DNA of 64,000 nt from Oscarella lobularis (taxonomy: Eukaryota > Porifera > Homoscleromorpha > Homosclerophorida > Oscarellidae), in assembly GCF_947507565.1 (NCBI RefSeq), contig NC_089193.1:1116001-1180000 (forward strand). Reading direction: 5' to 3'. The position numbers and the translations under genes were made by a program. The notes under the pieces are model-generated. The model made no database searches, had not been told where the DNA came from, and saw nothing but the letters and a program-made list of their open reading frames with translations. Shown here one piece after another: positions 31,901 to 45,690 of this stretch. The first letter of the stretch is position 1; the number at the start of each line of letters is the position of its first letter.

Positions 31901-34900
31901 TTGCAATTGCAATTTCCGAGACAATCGGCTCCAAACTTACCGGCCGGACACTAGAAAAAAACTCATCAAAAAAAATATTTCTTTCGGAAAACAAACGACT
32001 TACGGCCGTTTCGCAGAAGAGCCCAGCGAATCCCGGTTTGCACGTGCAAGCGCCCGTCACCGGATCGCACTTCGACGATCCAACCGAGTCGCATTTGCAT
32101 TGGGTAGCGCAGTTTTTGCCGAACGTGTTCGATGCGCAGGGAGCATTGCAAGACGATCCTTTCCACCCGGGCTACGAAATCAAATAACGCCATTGCAATC
32201 GTGATCTTGGCGAAAGAGCGCAGGCTAACCGGGCAATAGCATTGGCCGGTGTTTCGATTGCAAGTGCCTCGAACACATGGGCATTTGTTGGCGCAGTTGG
32301 ATCCGTACGTGCCTTGAGGACATCTGACGGCGCATTTGTTTCCCGTCCAACCGGCCCAGCAGTTGCACTTGCACGTAAACTAAATTCAGTCAATCAATTA
32401 GATTAATTAATTAATTAATTAATTAATCAATATTTTGCCTTGTCGCATGTGCCGGAATTACAGCCACAGTTCGTCGTGCAGCCGAGTCCGCACTTTCCGC
32501 CTTGGCACAGCAGATCGCATTTCGCGCCTCGGTATCCAGCGTAGCACACGCATTTGCCCGAAACGTGATCGCACGTACTGTACTGCGGCAAACAGGTGCA
32601 CTTCTTCGTACAGCCCTGACCAAAGCTAAGCAAACAGATCGATGGCATTTACAAGGAACCCCCACACGGCGAATAAAATTCCACGTACAATCCAACTGGA
32701 CAGGCTGTTCCACAATCGTTGCCAGTGTAGCCGGGAGGACATTGACATTTTCCATTTTTGGCGTCGCACGGCGCGCTATGACGGCACGCGCAAACGCTGC
32801 TGCAGTTTTGACCCCATCGACCTTGAGGACAAACCTAGCGCACGACAAAAAGGCAGTTGCATGACAGAACGGGTATTTTCTTTTTCGGATTTACCGTTCC
32901 ACAATAAATGCCGTAGTATCCAACAGGACACGCACAGGCGCCGGTGACGTGATTGCATGTTCCTCTCTTGCACTGGCACTTGCCGTTGCAGTTCGTGCCG
33001 TATTTGTTAGCAGCGCACTTCTTATCGCAATCAGCTGAAGAAAAACAAAGTTCGAATGTAATGAAATAGCTGGAGGCCCCCATTCGAGGGACTCTAAGTA
33101 CAAGCACCTCCTTCGTAGCCGGGGAAACAGTGGCACTCTCCCGACTTTGGATCGCAGGTGCCCGATTTGCAAGTGCACGTCTTTTTGCATCCAACTCCAT
33201 ACTTTCTGTCGGGACAAGGTTGATCGCAGTATTGCCCAGTATAGCCAGCAGTGCAACTGAGTCACACAAAGGTAACCAATCTTTTTACAGCAATGTACTG
33301 ATTCGAGTTCTTACGTGCACGTTCCCTTAAAACGATTGCAAGTGGAAACGGCTTTGTTCGTTCCGAGGAAAATCTAGATGAAGAAAAATTTCAAATGAAT
33401 TACTTAATTAACGTTTTTAGGTCGTCATACTTGATCAATTTGAAGGTCCGCTTCTCTGATGTAAAGCTGCAACTGCTTTCGGCCCGGATTTGCAAAATTA
33501 TAAGTGCGACCAAACTTTCTCCATTGAAACGACTCCGAATTTGGAATGTGAAACGTATAGGACGGCCCATTTCCAAATCGAACGTAAACCGAATCGGCTC
33601 TGCCGTGAGGAGCGTAGACGTTGATCCAAACCCAATAAGATCCAGCAATTGCAACCTAAGGAAAATTACTTAAAATTCTAAAACAATTAAAATCTTGAGC
33701 AATGTGTTACATCGATATAGTACATGGCCAACCACGACGTGCTTCCCGATGAGCCCGTACTTGGAGAATAGCGGCTCGAGCCGATAGCCTTAATAACGGT
33801 ACCGTTCGACGCCGACGAGTTGGCGAAATAGTAGGCGCTCTTCCTCGCTCCCAACTGGCCCGATTCGGCCTCAAAAAGATACTTGAGTTTGTCTCCAGGA
33901 CAACTGAAAAAAAAAGACGTCAACTAAAATTATTATATTTTATGTGACGACGATACTTGTCTGGAGTGCAATAAGTAACGCATTTGCAGTCGGCGTCGCA
34001 GTTGGGACCGAATTTTCCCTGGGGGCATTGGGTCGTGCACGTCGCTCCCATCCATCCCGCCGGACAATCGCAACTTCCCGATGCGGGATTGCAAACGCCA
34101 TTGTTTTTGCACCTTGGGTAAAAAGAGGTTTTCGAGAAAAAAGGCCAAGTCGATTCGTTCCCTTAACTCACTTGCAGGTGTTTTTGCAATTGAGACCGTA
34201 TTTGTTTTTCGGACACGTATTTTCGCAGCGACTGCCCCTGTAGCCCGCCGGGCAGAGGCACTGGATGTCCCACGACGTCACTTTACCGGCGCCTGTGCAA
34301 TAACCGTACAATCTCTGCAGATAAAAGTCTCTGAACGCAAAAAAATTCACTTCTTTCACTTGAGCATACCTGATTCGTTTTCTTCGAAAAGCCGACGCGA
34401 CACCAAGGCTGGCACGTCTGAACAGCCGTAGCCATCGCCTGAGCCGGACGCTTGGGAATGGGACCGTAGATAGAGATGCGATTTCCTCCGCCACACTTGA
34501 GACTCTTATCCCCACGGCACGGAGAATTGCAGTCTCTAAATTGACAGAAGAGCGTAATTAATCGACGCTATCAACTCAAGAAGCAATTGATACCTGTTGC
34601 TTTTAAGTCCCTGCTTGCCGTAGTCATTGTCGCAAAAGCACTCGAACGCGTACTCGACTCCGTAATACTTATAGCCCTTTTTACTATATAGAGTAGAAAA
34701 GCAATGATCTCAAAAAGCGTCCTCTATCTCAAGAGAATTTCTTACTAGCACTGCTGGCGACAATAATCGGGCGTCATTTTATCCTTGTCTGCCTGACTGG
34801 TTGCCGTTTGAAATTTCAAATGACGATTGCCGACCGTATCTTGATAGCAACCGAGATACACGGACGGATCGGTTGCAGAAGTGATTTGACTCAAGGGCAG

Positions 34901-37900
34901 CGATTGCCTCGGCAACGTAGCAAGATCCTAAAAGAAATTTACGGTGCAAAATAAAATGAAATTATAAAACAAATAGGCGTACGTTGAAAGTGTCGTTAAA
35001 TTGGTATTTGACTGGATTCGGAGTCGCCGTGCCAATCATTTTATCCGTGCCGAAATCGATGCGAATGCGTCCATTGCCTCCGCTTCCTCCGCATCCCGAC
35101 GTTCCGTAGCCGCCTCTTCCGCCCGACGCCGTCACCTTATTCGTACCGATATCGACGACAAGCGCTCGCAGGTAAATGCTTCCGCCAGCGCCGCCGCCGC
35201 CAGGACCAGACCAATCGAAGCAAGTCGAACTCGAACTCGATTGGCAGGTCGCCGTGGAACATCTTCAAGCAGAAAAAAGTCTATATTCTATTATCGCTTT
35301 CCCGCGCGCGCGCCTCTCACCCTGACGCGCTATCGCCTTGGCCTGGATCTCCGTTCGCCGTCACGCGACCGGTCACGTGAAGAGTATTCCTCGCGTCCAA
35401 GTGAATTCCGCCGCCGCCGTTGCCGCCTTTTCCTCCAATGGGATTCGACGAGATCGAATTGTCGTTGCCGCCACTTCCGCCGCCGCCTCCCAAATGCAGC
35501 ACGCGCATGTTGCCGGCACCGTACGTCCCGCCGCCTTTGCCGACTCCGGCCTGATTGTTTCTCTTATCGTAGCCGTTTTTCCTTAGAAAAGAACACCGTT
35601 CGACGTGCATAAATTCAAGCCGAGTCGCCTTCTCGCTCACCCTGTCGAACCGTAGCCTCCACCACCGCCTGGTTTACCGTACGCTCTGGAATTCGTGTCT
35701 CCAAGACCGCCGCCACCGCCGCCTTGATACTGCCCCGTGCCCGTCGACCCAGACGCTAACAAAACAAACTTTTCCAACACGAACTATTCGTCTTCGTCGT
35801 TCGTCGCCTTACACGAAAAACTTTCTCCTCGTATTCCCGATTGTCTCACTTTCGTCGGACGGTCGCCGCCTTTGTATCCGGCTCCCTGCGCGGTCAGCGT
35901 TCCTTCGATGACGACGTCTTGAGCGTAGACTTCGAACGTTCCTTTCGTTCCCGAGTTTCCCTGCGCGTCTCGCACCCACGGCGACACTTTGACGGTGACG
36001 CCGCGTTTGATGTAGAACGTGCGCACGTTGCAGTGAACGCCGTCGACCGTGTCGCCGTTCGCCGGATACCAGTCCTGGTAGCCCCAGTCCTTTCCGTGGC
36101 AATTCTGAGGCGGATTGTCGCAGAACTCGTAGTGAGCAATCAAATGTTTTCGAAGCACGTAGTCCTGAACAAGAAGCAATATAAGATTTCAGTCTAAATC
36201 TAAATTATTATTACGCACTGTCGTATTGAAAGGATCCTGCGGTTTCGTATAGAACGACAGGAGTTCTGGAGCCCCAATAGAACGCTTCCACACCCTGAAA
36301 TTCTACAAAAAAAATCATAAATTGAATTTTCTTATCACTCGCATCTTTATTCCACCTTAATGTATCCAGCGAAGTCGTTATTCGCGCAGCAGATTTCGCC
36401 GCCGAGACGAAAGCCCCTCGCACTCGGCTGAAAGTTGCTCCTCGTTTGAACCTGTTTTATCTGCGTTCCGTTCACGTAAAGAGTCGCGTACGTTCCATCG
36501 GCCGTCAGGGCGACGTGATGCCATTGATTGATGTAGGCCGTCTTGCTCGTTGTGGCCGTGGCACTGCAACCGGAGACAGGAGTATAGACGAGACTGAATT
36601 TTCCGTTATTGAGAGAAACGCCGTAGTCGCTGCACGAATCCATAGTCCCCATAATAGTCTTAGAAAGAAAGAAAATAAATAAATAAATTCTCGTCTTTGC
36701 CAATGGAAAGTTCTCTTACCTTTCGCCCGGCGACGTGAGCCGACGGTCGGACCCACGCTTCAAGAGTATACACAATGCCCGGACTCCACCAACCGAGATC
36801 GACCCATCCTCGACTTCCGTCCGTCTGAACGGCACACGCAAACGGAGGACCAACCTATATTAATTTTTAAAAAAGTGACGTCAAAAATTCATTTGAGAAG
36901 CGATCGTTTTTACGTACGCTGCAATTCGAAATGCAGCGGCTAAATTGCTTTCCTTGCCACCACGTGGGAAACTGACAGTCGCCGGTTCCGTCGCCTCCGA
37001 ACGTCGAAATAGCCGTCGCCGGTTTGCTTCGGCACGTGCCGCCGTTCAGACACGAAGGCGATCCTTGGTCATGCACTTGCCAAGCGCAGTAGTCGAACGT
37101 TTCGCACAGGTCTCCAACGTAGCCTTCGGGGCAGTAGCAGTGAGACGAAAAACCCGAGCACGTGCCGCCATTTTGACACGGACAAGTCACTCCTATGAGC
37201 GGAATGAGAGAGCCCCGATTCATTGTACTCGGCACAGTCTCTTACTCAGGCATTTGGCATATATTGCACACGATTTCGACGACGAAATTCCGCAATCGGC
37301 CGTACACTTATTTCCAGTCACCGTACCCAAGCCCCACTTGACCGGCCGGCCCGGACGATACCAAGGACTGCGCCACGTGCAAGCGACCAACGTCGCACCT
37401 AATTTCACGAAACGATCCGAATCGCATTTTGCGAACGAGAAAAAATTCGCACAAACCTTTGGGACACGTGTAGGTGGGATTTCGACCGCCGTTCCAGCCG
37501 GACGCGGGGACTCTCGTAACGGTCGTCGTGATCAGACTCGTGTTGTATTTCGTGCAGTTTGCAATGGCTTGCACTTGATTTTGATTGTTCGCGTTCACTG
37601 CGTCGCAGTAATCGCCGTTTTGCGGCATAAAGACGCCGTCGCACGCGGCGAGGCTGCACTTGCAATTGGTCAACGTGTAGCCAGCAGGACACCTAGCCCG
37701 CGACTTGGCGTCGTCGGCTTTGCGGGATTTGGGCCCAGTCACGACCGAGTCAGCTGAAAAAGAAAGAGAAAACCTTCATCTATGGTGGTAGTACATATAT
37801 AACACGCGATAAATAAACTATAAATTTAAAAATATATCGAAATGTCCTAGTCGACGGGATTTCCTACGTTGAGGTTCTTCGCACTTCGAGCCGGACCATC

Positions 37901-39054
37901 CTGGTAGGCATTGACACGTGTACGTCTTCGCTCCGGTGATGAGACACTTGCCGAGATTCTGACACGGATTCTGCACTTTCGAGTCGACGCATGGATGAGA
38001 CGAGACAAGCTGAAGCTTCAGCTTGGGAACGGTTTTGGCGGACGACAAAGCCGGAAAACAGGTGCCCGGAAAACCGCCGCATTTGCCACAGACTTTCTGT
38101 CTCGGATCTTGAAAAAAATTATTAAAGAATATTAATTAATTAATTAATATCCCGAAGGTCTTATCTTTACTTACTTGATGAGTCCGTGATGTCGTTTGTA
38201 TTGGGCAGATTGTCTTCCATTTGACCTTGCCACGACCAGATGACGTTCGGAGAGACCTCATAGGGCGTTCCAGTCAAATCAACGCAGAACGTTCCCTGAC
38301 GGCACGGCGCCTGTCTCAAGTCGTAGTACATGTCGCCAGCCTGCCCGTACCTGTGCCAACGCTCATACAGATTACATTAGAAATAGTCCTATTTATATTA
38401 TTTACGGTATGTCGGCGCCGCCGTTGACGGACGTGGCAGAAGCGTAGTCGTCCGTTTTCACGATCCACCCGTCGAAATCGAAGCGAATACGTCGAAATTG
38501 GGTGCTACCCCATTGCTTCCAATCCTGACGCGGCACGATCGCGCCGCACGACGACTCGAGACCTAAGGACGGCACGTCGTGAGTGGTACCCCCTAAGAAA
38601 CGGGTAGGCAGTTCCACGATCACGCTTCGCGTGCGTGGTTGCCGGGTGCGAACAAGACAAGAAAGACACGAACATTTGAATTTTACCGATAGACGAACAC
38701 TTATATTTAGGAGTGAAGTCGCTTACCCGTCGATCTGTAGTACCGGGCGTAGTTCGTCGCCGCTCCCTTGGTCAGGGGAAGATATTCTATCGGTTTTCCC
38801 GTCTTCATGTCTAAGAGAAAAACAGAGAATAAGACGCTAGAGAGGTGGGCCCGGGGTGAGTAGAGGGGTGGGGCTCCAGGCCAACCTTTGCAGAAAACGG
38901 AAACGAGTACTCGCGGCGAGACTTCCAGCTGGTAAAGCTTGTCCCCAGTCTTTCCCGCCTTGTAGTAATCGACGCATCGAGCCATTCGGGACTGCGCGGA
39001 GGCCGACGAGGCCAAGCACAGCAACGAAATCGCGAAGAGACTTGGGAGACTCAT
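28922..39054 (-). CDS. Giant multidomain receptor B, tandem paralogue of receptor A
   Basis: Starts at the ATG 39052-39054 with a signal peptide ([20 protein letters not shown]) and follows receptor A module by module. GON runs about 39000-38070 ([31 protein letters not shown]). Then come EGF (37990-37860), the Cys-rich block (37740-37240), EGF (37190-37090), FN2 ([15 protein letters not shown]), LamG-like ([20 protein letters not shown], 36700-36130), Gly-rich (35760-35000), WSC (34920-34500), EGFs, CBM6-like ([13 protein letters not shown], 33920-33340) and the EGF stalk to about 29380. One membrane helix (about 29320-29220) is followed by SNPIYH and GNPIYD. Exon order and module order match A, so the pair arose by tandem duplication, but the proteins have diverged widely. 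Ligands are unknown, and individual exon borders in the stalk are not all resolved. Confidence 0.85.
32401..32430. repeat. (ATTA)n microsatellite in an intron of receptor B
   Basis: Six to seven tandem TTAA/ATTA units within an intron of the EGF stalk. Confidence 0.85.
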
Positions 39055-39517
39055 TGCCACACACTCGACGCGCTCTTGCTCCCACGTGCAATTGAAGCGG
39101 TGCCAGGTACCTCACGTGAGAAATGAGTAGTTCGTACCCAGCACCGCCTTTACCAGAGGCTCTCACAAACAATAGTCCGAACCATCGTCGGGTTCGAGGT
39201 TGTTTGGTCGAGAGAGATTCTTAAGAATAGCCTCACTAGTCCTTCGCTTACTACGTTATACAAATCAATAATTGATAAACCGGTATGCTCGCCCAAGCTA
39301 CGAAAGGCCCCTGAATATATAATAAATATTGAGTTTCTAAACTACCCTTCCCCCTTAACAAAGACCTCAATTATTAAATGCCTTTACTCATGAAACATTT
39401 GTCGTAAAGAGAAGTCATTACATAATAAGCGAAATCAAAACAATCCAAAAAAGGTTTGACTTCGCGTTTCCAACTAACGTCTCCTAATTCCCCCCCACGC
39501 GTATTGCGTCTACCAAA
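39055..39517. other. Intergenic region between receptor B and BAZ1B
   Basis: The left part is the presumed promoter of receptor B, with CACGTG at 39083-39088 and 39113-39118. The remainder, about 39200-39500, is AT-rich 3' flank of BAZ1B with no gene that I can see. Confidence 0.45.
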
Positions 39518-42500
39518 CTAAACCTTTGCGCCTCGGCGAGAGCGCTTTTTACTATGACCATCGCTGCCCTCTCTTACGTCTGCAACGTCAAAGACGGGCA
39601 TATAAGCGGCGTTCGGTAATTTCTCGTCCAAGTAACGAATAAATAAAGATTCCAACTCTCGGCCAGCAAGGCCGACATCAGAAGTGGCCTAAAAAAAGAC
39701 GATAATGGGCGAATGGAATATTCGAGACAAAGACCTGACCTGATTATAAGCGTCGCAATTGAAAAACACAAGCCGTACATCGGAAAGGAAAGCCTTCAAT
39801 GAAACGTACTGCGCCAAATCGAGCTTTTCCCGTATCGTTCCGAAATCCATTGGATTAGTTATGATGTCAAAATAATCTGGGGTCTGATGAAAAAACGAAA
39901 CGCGCATAGTACACATAGTTCAAGTCATTACGAACCTCTTTTTTCGATACGGGACGAAGAAACGGCCAACAAGACTCCGCTGAAAGAAGATGTCCAACAA
40001 TCTCCTCACATACCTTAAGAGAAAAAAAAAGCCCAGAATCGCCACGCGGAGAAGTGCGCCGACCTACCAAACTGTGGGCAACCACCTTTTTTACCTTCAT
40101 ATCTGCTCTGAGGTCCACGTCAGCGCGTCGAGTCCTTCGAACGGCCGACGTCGAGTCTTCCGAATCAAAATGCCGTCTCTTGCGACGAGTCCGTCGGCCC
40201 TCGTCAGCCGGCGGACGACTTTTCTTCGCTCTTTTTCTTCTTCCCGGACGGCTCTCGAAGCGATCGAACTCCTCCTCATCAGACCCGTCTTCGTCGTTTT
40301 CCTCCTCGTCCTCCTCCTCGTTCTCGCTCTCAATCCGACGTCGCGTCCGCGACGACACAGCAGTGCCGGTGTCGCCTAAAAATACGACTCCGATAATAGA
40401 GAAACCTTTTGCCGTCTCAAACAGTCGGCACCTCGCGTATTGCTTCGAAGCACTCGACCTCCCTTCGACGACTTGACGACCACTTTACGACCGGCCGTGG
40501 CTCGCGCTGACGCTCTGGTCGTCCTGTAGACCAGTTAGCCTGCTACACTTTAGCGGAGGGCAAGTACATACCTTTTAGGCGGCGCACTTTCGTCAGGAGA
40601 AAGCGTGTCGCTACTATCTGTCGTCTCGCCGTCGTCGCCGTCGTCGTCGTTGGACTACGACGGTCGATCTCGCGTACGGGGAGATGACGATCGCAATGAT
40701 AGGCTTACTTCGCTATCGCTAGATTCGGCAGCGCCCGATTCGTTATCCGCCTCTTCGTCGTCTTCGTCGTCTCCGACTTCCTCCACTTCTTTGTAGGACG
40801 TCTTCGCCGCAGCAGCTCGTCGAAGACTTATTCTTCTTTTAGGCTGATGCTGGAAGAGGAAAACAAAACCCAATAGAAGAATCCTTATCGGATTTCAAAG
40901 AGACGAGGGGCTGATGTCCTACCACGATCTTGACTCCCTTTTCCCATCGAATCGACACGTCCAAGACGCTCACAAGTAAGTGAACTTTGGATAGAGTCTT
41001 AGTGCCCAGAACGGCGTCTCTCCACTGTTCTAATAGATTCTCCTTCTCTTTTTGCCGCGACGACGATTTGGTTTCGTCGGGCAGCAGCGTTCCCTTCAGG
41101 CAGACTTCACCAATAGCCTCCTGACAGTCTATAACTAAAGGAATCTAAAAAAAAGTGCATATACATATATTACTCGTAGGAAGAATTGACCGGAACTAAC
41201 CAAATCTTCTAATCCGTTTGCCGAATCAATGCGACGCTCAAATTTGGCCTGATCTTCGCCTGTAATCAATCTTTTGCGACCCAATTTTTTCACCAGAGCA
41301 ATTAAACCCTATAACACCCAATAGCTTCGCTTTCAAATTAAGGAGAACATTTCTAGCGTACATCCTTTAATGCCTGAATCGAATCCTTTTCTCGGTTACG
41401 AGAAGAAATCCGAGACCCGTAGCTAAATATAAAGTCCTCGTATTATTTATTAAAAACAACGAAAAAAACGGGCGTCGACGCAAACCTTTGAAATTGCTCC
41501 TGAACGACTTTCACCGCCTCGGCCAAGTTGGCCTTCAGAGCTTTCTCCCTTTGCCCGCGCGTGGACAGCGAATCGACGAGCCGTTCCAACCGTTCGACGG
41601 TATCAAAATGAACCCATCGATTTTCCTCGCCCAGCGCCCAGCCCACTTCGGCGTAGACGCCCGGAAAGGCGGAATCGAAGAGCCAATAGCGTCGAAACGA
41701 TCGATCGCAACCGAGCGGCTCGAGCCGATGCACTTTGCGACACTGAACCGCTTCGTCTTTGCGAGCGACCTTCTTCGATTCCGCCTTGCGCTTGTCCAAC
41801 TCCTGCCGTCGCAATCGCATCTCCTCGTCGCGCTTCTCGCGCATTTGACGCTCTTTTCGCTCGCGAATCGCCTGCGCTTCGATGACGGATACTCGCCGTC
41901 GTTTTCCGTTTTCCGCTTCCGCGATTGCGAGCGACGATTCCTTGTCTTTCGTCTCGACTTCTTTAGAAAATGTAATCACTGATTGGTTCTCCGAGGAAGC
42001 GGGCGGAGCTTTCTCGTTCGCGGTCGTCGAACTCGTCTTCTTCGTCGTTCCTTCTTCTTTTCGCTTTTCGCGTTCCTTTTTGAGTAGAGCCCTTTCCTCG
42101 GCTCGTTCTGCTCTGTCGTCTTTCCTATGGAAACGATACACAAGTGAATCGAGTGAGTATTGCGCCCCACGTTATTGCAAATACCAAATTTCCTGCAATT
42201 TCTTTTTCTTCTCGTCCAGAAAATCGTCCACAGCATCCGAATACAACGTCTTGTGACAAAGGCACACCATAATCTGATGAGAGAAAGTCGAAATTAAATT
42301 CGACGCAAAATAAGGCACGTACCTGTAATTTTTCGCGTGCATTCAATTCACAGAACTCCATTTGATCGAGCGAATCAATCAATCTAAGCAACTAAAGACG
42401 CAGACCTAATCTTCGCACTGAAAGCTTACATACATATATATATAATATACCTCAGGGGTGATAATATTGTCCTTATCTATTTTATCGTCTTCTTCGTCTT

Positions 42501-45345
42501 CCTGGTCGCTTGCCACCGGCTCCTCCTTCTTAGCCTTCTCCTCGCCGCCCGAAGAATTGGCTCCGTCGTCGTCCGAATCGTCGGAGTCGACGGGACTGCG
42601 CGACGGCTTTTCGGCGGAAACGCGAAACTGTTCGAAATAGATCCGCAGCAAATCGGAAACGGTGTAGAGCGAGAGCGGACACGCTCGAACCGGAAGAGAA
42701 AACAACTTATGACGCGTCTAAGAAAAAGAGGAAAATTGTGACGTCAAAATTTTCACAATTCAGAAACAAAACTCACGGGTACTTCAGTGAGAAGTAGTTG
42801 CAAAAGAGAGACGAGAACCCCGCTGACGACACCGAATCCGTCCATGCCGGTCGTCAGAGCCGTAGCCAATGATTCTGCGCGCAGAGCCATGAGAAGTGAA
42901 CGCGCGAGAAAACGAAGGTAATTCTTTACCAAGGCTCACTGCTCTCTGTTGGGTTTCGTCGGGGCAGAGAAGCTCTTGAAAGTGATGAAGGAACTCGGTG
43001 ACTAAGACTAGGTCGGGAAAATCGGACGATTCGAGAGTTTCGGGCAGGAGAATGGGAACGCCATCGGGAAGCGGATCAGCGGAAGCGAGCAGCTCTTCGT
43101 CGGGGATGACCTGGTATCGTGGGTACGAATATCGGACTGGGGGCGACTGGCTTTTTCTTCCTCAGCCTTACCTTTTTCTTCTCCTCTCGTTCCCTCTTTG
43201 CCTTTTCCCTAGAAATAAGAATCAAAGATCAAGGACCCCTCTCTATAGTATATGCAAGTGCGTCCAAAAGATTAGGGGCCCATCTCTCTAATATACGAAG
43301 GTGCGTCCCTAAGAATCAAAGATCAAAGATTAGGGGCCCAGCTCTCTAATATAGGCAGGTGCGTCTCCTAAGGAATACTATTGTCAAGTGGCAACGGAAT
43401 GGCCGGAGGATTAGTCGCCCTCTGCGCCTTCGCTCCACTTTTCTATGCAAGGATATGCAAAATGCAAACGACTTACTTTCTTTGTTCTTTCACTTTCTGC
43501 TTTTCCTCTTCGCTCATCATAACCCTATAATTACAGTTAAGCGTTGCCTGTTGTTACTTGTTAGCAATCCCTTACCATTTCTTTCTTTCGACTTTCTTCC
43601 GTTCCGGAGAGGGCAGTCTCTCCATTTGAGACGGGGTCAACGTCATTGCCGCCGACTTGAGCAAATTCCGATAAAGTTTCGAGTTGCTACGAGACGCCGA
43701 AGAACAAAGCCTAAAAAACCCGAACGATCTCCGACGTTCTCTCGACCACAGTCAAACGCATCAGAATCTCACTGTTCAAAGACGGACTTGGGCTTCCATT
43801 TGGGCAATGGATTCACAGCCAATTTACTCCCAACGTCATCTAAATCGTCCTCCACTTTTCTCTCTCTTGATCCAGCACTAGGGTTAGGTAGTGCCGGTTT
43901 AGGAGAAGCCAAGCCAAATTGATGCAAAGTAGCTTGCTTCATTGGACCATTCTAGAAGGAAAGCAAATGATTGATGCCTCTATATTATTATATGTACGTC
44001 TCTCGATATCTACCTTTCCTTTCTCCACTTTCGCCTTCGATTCGCCACTGACCCCGTCCAAGATCCTCTGCAGACTTTTTGCGACGCGTGAAACCGCCTT
44101 TTCCTTTTTCGCTTTCGCTTCTTTCAAAGAGGCCGGTCCGGGAGCACCCGAGCCAGCGACCGAAAGCCTTTTCGGAGGCAAAACTGTTGGCCAAACCTGA
44201 AGAAACTCTCTCGCTAAACGTTCAGACGCATCTCTCGACGTTTTCTCTTACTGGTAAGTTAGGCAGTTGGACGTCTGAAGCCAATTTGTCGGGGATATCA
44301 AATTCCTCAGTCAAATGTTTCTGTTTTAGAGAGAGAGAGAAAGAGAAAAGTCACTTCCATAAGGCCAATAGAAAGCAAGACAGCGCATACGTGGACTATC
44401 CATAGCATCGACTCGGGTTTTCCGATTCTAATAGTTGAATCGCGAACAAACAATTTGATGGTCTCCTTGCTGGGTGCCCTTTGCAAGCGCCTATATATCA
44501 TTTGAACTTAGAGAAGAAGAAAACCGCACGGGTGTTTCTTTTTCTTCTAATCTGCCTCACGAGATATCGTCGCTGTTCACATTTTTCCTAATCGATTTGT
44601 CCTTTTTGAATTCGACGTCATAAAAGAAAGGCTCCGGCTGCAAAAAAAAGAGCAGAACTCGGACGCGTTGGACTAAAGAAGCAAAGAATTCCCCTCCCTC
44701 ACTTCTGGATCGTCGGGATCTTCTTCCTCCGGTGGAATAACCTTGACGACAGTCGCCTCTTCCGCCTCGTCACTATAACCAAAAACAGTCACACCGCTTA
44801 TATTAATTAATTCCTATATTCATACACTTACCTTCCTTCCCGTTTCGTCTCCACCAGTTCTCCTTCAGCAAAAATAGTCTGCACGTGCTCGTGCGCATCA
44901 TCAACGATATCGTCAAACCGATCATTACCTCAGAGAGAAAGAGGAAGCAAAACTTAATTAATATATACATATATAAACTATTGATTTCTTTCCCCTTACT
45001 GTGGTGTACTACGTTTAATATTGGTTTCTTGAAGCATCTCTTCATCGCTGGTTGGCCCTTTCGCGCCTTCTCCTCCGATTTGAGCGCTTTGAAATACGTC
45101 AAATTCGTCTGATTCGTCAATTTGCACGTCCAGCACGGCAACTCGTACAATTCAATTCGTCGAACGTAATCTCTGCACGTATACATGCGCTTTGGTCTCT
45201 CCCCTCGTCGGGGGGGGGGCCCCCTTTCTCACTCGTAATCGCGAAACGCTTCGTTTGTTTGCTCTATGACGAAGACTTCTTCGTTCGGAGACAATTCGCT
45301 CGGCGGCGAAACGAATCCGACGTGTTTTCGCCCGAATAGGGGCAT
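39518..45345 (-). CDS. BAZ1B: WSTF/BAZ1B-type chromatin remodelling subunit, lacking a PHD finger
   Basis: Exon 1 (ATG 45343-45345) encodes a WAC domain start, MPLFGRKHVGFVSPPSELSP, with NEEVFVIEQTNEAFRDYE. The next exons have DYVRRIELYELPCWTCKLTN. Later come a conserved SKETIKLFVRDSTIRIG-like segment, a DDT region (LVLVTEFLHHFQELLCPDE, about 43010-42930), WHIM motifs (RSFRRYWLFDSAFPGVYAEV, about 41700) and KVHLLVSVLDVSIRWEKG. After an acidic stretch, a bromodomain (PDYFDIITNPMDFGTIREKL, about 39890-39770) leads to the stop at 39518-39520. WSTF pairs with the ISWI ATPase SNF2H in nuclear remodelling complexes, and its WAC domain is a tyrosine kinase for H2A.X in mammals. In BAZ1 proteins a PHD finger follows the SIRWEKG position; here the exon ends KIV and the next begins HQPKRRISLRRA, with no Cys4-His-Cys3 pattern. 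Confidence 0.87.
43217..43370. repeat. Tandem repeat inside a BAZ1B intron
   Basis: Three degenerate units of about 45-60 bases share GATTAGGGGCCCA, TCTCTCTAATATA and GGTGCGTC (or close variants). They make this intron longer than its neighbours. Confidence 0.75.
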
Positions 45346-45690
45346 CTGAAGAGCAAACGAACGCCGTTGAGAAATTTACTAGCGTTAGAAAATGCGCCAG
45401 ATCGAAGTTCTAGATGGAATTGCTCGCGCAAAAGCGAACGCGCGTTTTTTTTTTCTTACGCGCGCTTTCTACTCCTAGACCGACTCTGAACACCGAACTC
45501 GTTCTACGACGTTTACCGTGATTCTCCGACGTCAATCGAGCGTCGATATAGACTTGAAACGACGCGAGAGAAGGCGCAGAAAAGAGCGTGGCACGAAACG
45601 CCCGTATAAAGAAAAGGTAAAGCGCGCTGTGCACAGTTTAATTAATCTTTTCCTGGCCCGTTTATTAAATTGATCGGTGAAACAGGAAAT
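45346..45690. other. Intergenic region between BAZ1B and TMED
   Basis: It should contain the BAZ1B promoter and 5' UTR. A 74-codon frame on the minus strand (45410-45634) has no recognisable domain and is probably chance. No CACGTG is seen here. Confidence 0.4.

Noticed and set aside
45410-45634. 74-codon minus-strand open frame upstream of BAZ1B
   Set aside because: No homology, and it lies in the presumed BAZ1B promoter and 5' UTR.
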